A stretch of DNA of 64,000 bases from Microcella indica. GTDB taxonomy: Bacteria; Actinomycetota; Actinomycetes; Actinomycetales; Microbacteriaceae. The notes under the pieces were generated by a model. That model saw nothing but the letters and a program-made list of their open reading frames with translations. It made no database searches and was not told the DNA's origin. The position numbers were made by a program, and so were the translations under genes. Location of the stretch: positions 1,736,001-1,800,000 of the forward strand of contig NZ_CP058670.1 of NCBI RefSeq assembly GCF_013414345.1, given 5' to 3'. The stretch's first letter is position 1. Every line of letters begins with the position of its first letter. Below, in pieces: positions 59,357 to 64,000 of this stretch.

Positions 59357-59983
59357 TCAGCGCAGGGCGCGGAAGCCCGCGATCATGCGCTGCACGGCGC
59401 TGACCGCCACGAGAGCCGCCCATCCGACCGCGATCGGCGCAGCCCAGAACGGCAGGATGAACCACAGGCTGTGCACGACGATCGTCTCGGTGCCCTCGGC
59501 GATGCGCCCGAGGAAGGAGAGCGAGCGGCCGTCGTCGATCGTGCGGCCCGTGCGCTCCGCGATCGACGAGAAGGCGAGGAACGCCGTGCCGTTGATGTAG
59601 TACGCGAACAGGACGAGCAGGAACGGCCACCACGGGGCGTTGTAGCCCGCCGTCGCGCCCACCGCGACGCCGACGACCGTCGCCCCATAGGCGACGAAGT
59701 CGGCGGTGATGTCGAGGAAGCCGCCGGCCTCGCTCTCACCCGCCCGGCCGTCCGCCTTGCGCAGGCGCGCGAGAGCGCCGTCGAGTCCGTCGACGACGCG
59801 CGAGACGAGCCACAGTGCGAGAGCCGCACCCCACCACTGCAGACCGGCCGCGACCGCCGCCGCGAGGCCGAGGGCGAGACCCGACATGGTGAGGCCGTTC
59901 GGTGAGATCCACCGACGATCGAGGCCACGCGCCATCGCATCGACGGGGCGGGCGAGCACGGCGCGCAGGGGTCGATCGAGCAT
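59357..59983 (-). CDS. CDP-alcohol phosphatidyltransferase family protein
   Basis: 208 residues, about six membrane segments. The catalytic motif DGLDGALARLRKADG...GGFLDITAD follows the family pattern D-x2-D-G-x2-A-R-xn-G-x3-D-x3-D, with a longer spacer than usual (about 18 instead of 8-9 residues). It makes a phospholipid or inositol lipid from a CDP-activated alcohol. Its ATG overlaps the TVP38 stop by one base. Confidence 0.92.
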   Translation of the reverse strand: MLDRPLRAVLARPVDAMARGLDRRWISPNGLTMSGLALGLAAAVAAGLQWWGAALALWLVSRVVDGLDGALARLRKADGRAGESEAGGFLDITADFVAYGATVVGVAVGATAGYNAPWWPFLLVLFAYYINGTAFLAFSSIAERTGRTIDDGRSLSFLGRIAEGTETIVVHSLWFILPFWAAPIAVGWAALVAVSAVQRMIAGFRALR

Positions 59984-60726
59984 CAGCGGCTCTCCTCCGG
60001 GTCAGCGGATGTCGACTCGGATGGCGTCGAGGTCGCAGGCAGATCGGCCCCGCGTCGACGTCGCACGCTCGCGAACACCGCGCCGGCGAGAGTCAGCGCG
60101 CCGAGCACGCCGATCGCCGTCCACGCGGGCCAGCCGAGCTCGAGCCCGTAGGCGCCGAGCGCGACGTAGGCGACGGTGCCGGGGATGATGCCGAAGGCGG
60201 TGCCGAGCGCGTAGTCGCGGCGCCGCACCGCCGTCAGACCTGCGCCGTAGTTGATCGCGGTGAACGGCAGCACGGGGATGAGCCGCACCCCGATCACGGC
60301 GAGGAGCCCTCGCCGGCGCAGCAGGTCGTCGAGCCGCGCGACGCGGGCGCCGGTGAAGCGCTCGACGGCGTCGCGGCCCAGACCCCGGCCGAGGGCGAAG
60401 GCCGCCGCCGCGCCGAGGAGCGCGCCCCCGTACACCGCGGCGAGCGCCCAGCCGAACCCGAAGGCGAGCCCTGCCGCCACGGAGAGCACGTTCTTCGGTG
60501 CCGGTGTGAGCGTGACCGCCGCGTAGAGCAGCGCGAACCCGACGCCGCCGACCACACCCAGCTCGGCCGTCCAGTCGCGCACAGCCTCGAGCTTCGGCAG
60601 CGGCACGAGAAACCCAACCGCGATCGCGACGGCCACGAATACCGCGAGAGTGATCGCGCGCACCAGGACGGCACCTCGACGAGCACTACCGTCGTCAGAG
60701 TCGCGCAATACCGGCAAACCGCTCAT
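59983..60726 (-). CDS. TVP38/TMEM64 (DedA-like) membrane protein
   Basis: 247 residues, about six membrane segments. The SNARE-associated Golgi/VTT domain is seen in GGVGFALLYAAVTLTPAPKNVLSVAAGLAFGFGWALAAVYGGALLGAAAAFALGRGLGR (about 85-145) and in GLLAVIGVRLIPVLPFTAINYGAGLTAV. Family members move or organise phospholipids, which fits the CDP-alcohol phosphotransferase downstream. ATG at 60726 has TACACT eight bases upstream; a GTG one codon earlier is possible. Confidence 0.92.
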   Translation of the reverse strand: MSGLPVLRDSDDGSARRGAVLVRAITLAVFVAVAIAVGFLVPLPKLEAVRDWTAELGVVGGVGFALLYAAVTLTPAPKNVLSVAAGLAFGFGWALAAVYGGALLGAAAAFALGRGLGRDAVERFTGARVARLDDLLRRRGLLAVIGVRLIPVLPFTAINYGAGLTAVRRRDYALGTAFGIIPGTVAYVALGAYGLELGWPAWTAIGVLGALTLAGAVFASVRRRRGADLPATSTPSESTSADPEESR

Positions 60727-60734
60727 CACCAGTC

Positions 60735-60740
60735 AGTGTA
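60735..60740 (-). promoter_or_regulatory. Leaderless-type -10 of the TVP38 operon
   Basis: TACACT on the minus strand, eight bases before the ATG at 60726. Confidence 0.45.
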
Positions 60741-60807
60741 GGAGCAGGCGAGGAGAGTGCCGTCTCCATCGACCCCGCCGCACCCTCCCCCACCTCCAAG
60801 GAGAATC

Positions 60808-62052
60808 GTGAACAGTCACCACCCCGCTCGCGCCGGTCTCGCCGCGAGCCTGACGCTCGGCCTCGTCGCCGCGCTCGCGGCCTGCTCGGCCGAGGCGGGC
60901 GCCTCGAGCGAGCAGAGCTACGAGAGCTGGGACGAGGTCGTCGCGGCGGCCGAAGGCCAGACCGTGAAGCTGTGGATGTACGGCGGAGACGAGCAGGGCA
61001 ACGCCTACGTCAACGATGTGCTGGTGCCCGCGGCCGCCGAGCAGGGCGTGACGCTCGAGCAGGTTCCGATCGCCGACACTCCCGACGCGCTCAACCGCAT
61101 CCTCAGCGAGGTGCAGGCGGGCGAGACCGATGGCGAAGTGGACCTCGTGTGGGTCAACGGCAACAACTTCGGCACGGGCAAGGAGGCGGGAGCCTGGGAG
61201 TGCGGCTGGACCGACCTTCTGCCCAACATGGCGCTCACCGACCCCGCCGACCCGCTGCTGCTCGACGACTTCGGCACCCCCGTCGACGGCTGCGAGGCTC
61301 CGTGGCACAAGGCGCAGTTCACCTTCGTGTACAACAGCGATACGGTCACCGACGTGCCGAGCACTCTCGACGAGCTGCTCGACTGGGCCCGCGCGAACCC
61401 GGGGCGCTTCACCTACCCCGCGCCGCCAGACTTCACCGGCTCGGTCTTCGTGCGCGAGGTTCTCTACAGCGTGAGCGGCGGCTACGAGAATGTGCCCCTC
61501 GCCTACAGCGAGGATGCCTTCGCCGAGCTCACTCCGACGCTCTACGACGAGCTCACCGACCTCGCACCCTCCCTGTGGCGCGGAGGCGAGACCTACCCGC
61601 AGAACTCGAACGAGCTCAACGAGCTCTTCGCGAACGGAGAGGTCGACTTCACGATGACCTACGGCCCGGCGACGCTCACCGAGCTCGTCGCCGACGGCAC
61701 CTACCCCGCCGGCACGAAGGTGCTCACGCTCGACGAGGGCACCGTCGGCAACGCGAGCTTCCTCGGCCTCGCCTCGACCTCGGGCAGCAAGGCGGGTGCG
61801 ATGGTCGTCGCGAACCTGGCGCTCTCGGTCGAGCAGCAGGTCGCCAAGGCCGAGCCGGATGTGTGGGGCCAGTTCACCGTGCTCGACCTCGACCAGCTCA
61901 GCGACGAGGAGCGTGCGCTGTTCGAGGCGCTGCCCTCGTCGCCCGTCGTGCCGAGCTACGACGTGCTGAGCGAGAACGCGAACCCCGAGCTCGCCGCCGC
62001 GTGGGTCACGCCGATCGACGAGGCGTGGCGCGCTCAGGTGCTCGCGCGGTAG
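60808..62052 (+). CDS. ABC transporter substrate-binding lipoprotein, YnjB-like
   Basis: 414 residues. Signal peptide with lipobox LAAC (Cys near residue 26). The mature part begins with VKLWMYGGDEQGNAYVNDVLVPAA and has VDLVWVNGNNFGTGKEAGAW, MTYGPATL and GSKAGAMVVANLALS, words of the YnjB family. GTG start set by AAGGAGA four bases upstream. It forms one operon with two permeases and an ATPase (the YnjBCD order). Substrate unknown; some authors link YnjBCD to thiamine or sulfur compounds, not proven. Confidence 0.9.
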   Translation: MNSHHPARAGLAASLTLGLVAALAACSAEAGASSEQSYESWDEVVAAAEGQTVKLWMYGGDEQGNAYVNDVLVPAAAEQGVTLEQVPIADTPDALNRILSEVQAGETDGEVDLVWVNGNNFGTGKEAGAWECGWTDLLPNMALTDPADPLLLDDFGTPVDGCEAPWHKAQFTFVYNSDTVTDVPSTLDELLDWARANPGRFTYPAPPDFTGSVFVREVLYSVSGGYENVPLAYSEDAFAELTPTLYDELTDLAPSLWRGGETYPQNSNELNELFANGEVDFTMTYGPATLTELVADGTYPAGTKVLTLDEGTVGNASFLGLASTSGSKAGAMVVANLALSVEQQVAKAEPDVWGQFTVLDLDQLSDEERALFEALPSSPVVPSYDVLSENANPELAAAWVTPIDEAWRAQVLAR

Positions 62053-62942
62053 GGACGACCATCACCGCGCTCGACAGGCAGGCGGCGGGAGTCTCCCCGA
62101 GAGGCTCCCGCCGCTGGTCGTCGATCGCGCTCGTGGCCCCCGCGGTGCTCATCGCGCTGTTCGTCGTGGGCGGCGGCATCGGCTTCTCCCTCGTGCAGAG
62201 CCTCGGCCTGCTCCCCCTCGTGGGCGAGGCATCGCTGAGCCTCGACGCCTACGTCGCCAACGGAGACGATCTCGCGCGGGGCATCGGCCTCTCGCTCGCG
62301 ATCGCGACCGCGTCGACCGTGCTGTCGTGCATCATCGGCCTCACCGCCGCGCTCGTCATCACGCAGGGCCGCAGTACCGGCCGGCTCGTGGCGGGGCTCA
62401 GCGCCCTCACGATCCCCATTCCTCACCTCGTCGGCGCCGCATCCGTCGGTCTCCTGCTGAGTGACGCCGGCATCATCCCCCGCCTGTTCGGCATCCCGGG
62501 AACCGAGTGGCCCGCCATCGTGGGCGGAACCTGGTGGATCGCGGTCGTGCTCGAGTACACCTGGAAGGAGTCGGCGTTCGTCGCGCTCGTGGTCGCCGGG
62601 GTGCTCGCGAGCCGCGTCGCGCGCTACGACGAGACGGCGGCACTGCTGGGCGCATCCCGTGCCCGTCGCCTGCGCCACGTCGTCATCCCGCTCGCACGCC
62701 CCGCCGTCATCGTGAGCGCGATCATCATCTTCGTCTACACGCTGGGCTCCTACGAGGTCGCGTGGCTGCTCGGCCGCCCGTACCCCGAGCCGCTGCCCGT
62801 GCTCGCCTTCCGCCTGTTCACCTCGATCACGCTCACGGCGCGCCCCGAGGCGGCCGCCGTCGCGGTCGTGACGACGCTCATCTCCCTCGCCGTCGTGGCG
62901 CTCGGCATGGCGGCGCTGCGGCGCACGCCCCTGTGGAAGTAG
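62025..62942 (+). CDS. ABC transporter permease, first subunit
   Basis: 305 residues, six membrane segments. The inner-membrane BPD motif DETAALLGASRARRLRHVVIPLARPAVI contains the EAA-loop signature near residue 205. GTG at 62025 overlaps the binding-protein gene by 28 bases; no ATG or GTG lies closer to the first membrane segment except a GTG inside it. Couples to the ATPase of the same operon. Confidence 0.88.
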   Translation: MARSGARAVGTTITALDRQAAGVSPRGSRRWSSIALVAPAVLIALFVVGGGIGFSLVQSLGLLPLVGEASLSLDAYVANGDDLARGIGLSLAIATASTVLSCIIGLTAALVITQGRSTGRLVAGLSALTIPIPHLVGAASVGLLLSDAGIIPRLFGIPGTEWPAIVGGTWWIAVVLEYTWKESAFVALVVAGVLASRVARYDETAALLGASRARRLRHVVIPLARPAVIVSAIIIFVYTLGSYEVAWLLGRPYPEPLPVLAFRLFTSITLTARPEAAAVAVVTTLISLAVVALGMAALRRTPLWK

Positions 62943-62951
62943 GGCCGAGCG

Positions 62952-63860
62952 ATGACGATGATGATCCCCTACGGCCAGCGCGTCACCCCCGACCGCCAGG
63001 CGACCTCGCGCGGCCTCATGCGCCCGCGCCCCGTCGGCCGCGCCGCGCGCATCATCCTGAGCGGGATGCTCGCCCTCTGGTTCGCGCTGCCCCTCGTGCC
63101 CCTGCTGCTGTGGTCGGTCGCGAACCGCTGGTCGTTCCCCGCCCCACTGCCGACCGAGTGGGGATTCGACGGGCTCGGCACGGCGCTCGCGCAGGGCGGG
63201 GTCGAGGCGTTCGGGCGCTCGCTGCTGCTGAGCCTCGCGGTCGCGGCCATCGCGACGCCCGTGGGGGCCATGGCGGCCCGCGCGCTCGCGGTGGGCTCGG
63301 TGCCGGCGCCGCGGCTCGTGAGCGGCATCCTGCTCGCCCCTCTCGCCCTGCCCGCCTTCGTCGCCGTCATGGGCCTCACCGTCGTGCTGCTGCGGATGCG
63401 CGTGCCCGCGGTCGTCGGCGTGCTCCTGCTGCTCGTCGCTGCGGCCCTTCCCTACACGGTGTACACGATGCGCGTCACCTACGCCGCGCACGACCTCGCC
63501 TTCGAGGAGGAGGCTCGCACCCTCGGCGCCTCGCGCTGGCAGGTTCTGTGGCGCGTGCACCTGCCGCTCGTCGCGCCGGGGTTCGCGCGAGCCGCCTTCC
63601 TCGCCTTCCTCGTCGGCTGGAGCGACTACGTCATCACGGTGCTCGTCGGCGGCGGCACGATCGTGACCCTGCCCTTCCTCGTGGGGTCGTTCGCCGCGGG
63701 GGTCGGCAACGATGCGATCGTCGCGGTGCTCTCCCTCAGCGCGATCGTGCCGCCGCTGCTGCTGCTGCTCGCGCTCGGCCGATTCGGCCGCCGATACGCG
63801 GGCGGCACCCGCACTCCGAGCGCCTCGCCGCTCGCCCGATCAGAGAAGGGCTTCCTGTGA
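62952..63860 (+). CDS. ABC transporter permease, second subunit
   Basis: 302 residues, six membrane segments starting about residue 35. EAA loop EEARTLGASRWQVLWRVHLPLVAPG near 178-202. ATG at 62952 is the first possible; an ATG at residue 23 is an alternative because the first 22 residues are hydrophilic and poorly patterned. It is nine bases from the preceding permease and overlaps the ATPase GTG by GTGA. Confidence 0.9.
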   Translation: MTMMIPYGQRVTPDRQATSRGLMRPRPVGRAARIILSGMLALWFALPLVPLLLWSVANRWSFPAPLPTEWGFDGLGTALAQGGVEAFGRSLLLSLAVAAIATPVGAMAARALAVGSVPAPRLVSGILLAPLALPAFVAVMGLTVVLLRMRVPAVVGVLLLLVAAALPYTVYTMRVTYAAHDLAFEEEARTLGASRWQVLWRVHLPLVAPGFARAAFLAFLVGWSDYVITVLVGGGTIVTLPFLVGSFAAGVGNDAIVAVLSLSAIVPPLLLLLALGRFGRRYAGGTRTPSASPLARSEKGFL

Positions 63861-64000
63861 GCGCCACGCTGCGCCTCGACGCGCTGACCAAGAGCTTCGA
63901 CGGCCGCGCCAATGCCGTCGACGAAGTGTCGCTGACGGTGGAACCCGGCGAGTGCCTCGCCATTCTCGGCCCCTCCGGCTCGGGCAAGAGCAGCGTGCTG
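63857..64000 (+). CDS. ABC transporter ATP-binding protein (5' part only)
   Basis: First 48 codons; the gene continues past the right edge. It shows LRLDALTKSFDG, an A-loop/strand-1 pattern, and Walker A GPSGSGKS (about 39-46). The GTG overlaps the permease stop by four bases, completing the YnjBCD-like operon. Signature and Walker B motifs are outside the window. Confidence 0.92.
   Translation, partial: MSATLRLDALTKSFDGRANAVDEVSLTVEPGECLAILGPSGSGKSSVL

Overview
This 64 kb window comes from the chromosome of a high-GC actinobacterium. The very GC-rich coding DNA, the tRNA-Pro/tig/clpP1/clpP2 order, the clpS-DUF2017 pair, a bicistronic-style YkoE-type thiamine-precursor transporter under a TPP riboswitch, and several families typical of the group (SCO7613-type membrane protein, DUF6993 lipoprotein, DUF2017) point to Microbacteriaceae or a close relative. 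This placement is inference from gene content; no rRNA lies in the window. Coding density is high. Many neighbours overlap by the four bases ATGA or GTGA. About twenty operon heads have a TANNNT -10 hexamer only 6-8 bases from the start codon, which suggests leaderless mRNAs.

Layout. 1-2461 (-): protein quality control (clpP2 partial, clpP1, tig with a TTG start) and tRNA-Pro. 2.7-12.1 kb: an O-acyltransferase with SGNH domain and a less GC-biased codon use, tRNA-Gly, a lipoprotein, an ECF sigma factor with a membrane-anchored partner candidate, a 1185-residue polytopic protein, and Dps. 12.2-25.5 kb: metabolic genes (amidohydrolase, Nei-type glycosylase, RpiB, SDR, cupin plus FAD amine-oxidase-like pair, amylosucrase-like GH13, PepN, MscS, truncated globin) and a broken FAD-binding dehydrogenase. 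25.5-31.2 kb: two acyl-CoA thioesterases, DUF2254, EttA and a lipoprotein.

31.3-39.3 kb is the most unusual region: a membrane sensor that has an H-box but no ATPase domain, a stand-alone receiver, two soluble PAS hybrid histidine kinases, a receiver-LuxR regulator, and an ssb gene between the kinases. Several of these overlap by four bases. The set looks like a multi-component phosphorelay with no recognisable described counterpart. It is preceded by a gene-free, hairpin-rich stretch (31311-31435) that may encode a small RNA or a strong terminator.

39.4-48.4 kb: MsrA and an aldo/keto reductase (divergent, both apparently leaderless), EamA exporter, K+ channel, tRNA-Arg, thioredoxin-like protein, an SGNH protein with an altered block III, oligoribonuclease, tRNA-His, then clpS-DUF2017-zincin-S11 peptidase homologue. 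The last has lost the catalytic Ser and the KTG Lys. 48.4-52.0 kb (-): TPP riboswitch, ykoE, a single-chain YkoD-YkoC fusion and a P-loop kinase. 52.0-56.4 kb: TerC coupled to a GAF two-component system (DevS/NarL-like), and baeRF3. 56.4-60.7 kb: glycosyltransferase, GNAT, a mercuric-reductase-like flavoprotein divergent from a TVP38/CDP-alcohol phosphotransferase pair. 60.8 kb to the end: a YnjBCD-like ABC importer cut by the window edge.

All calls come from reading motifs, start sites and gene order; no database search was run.
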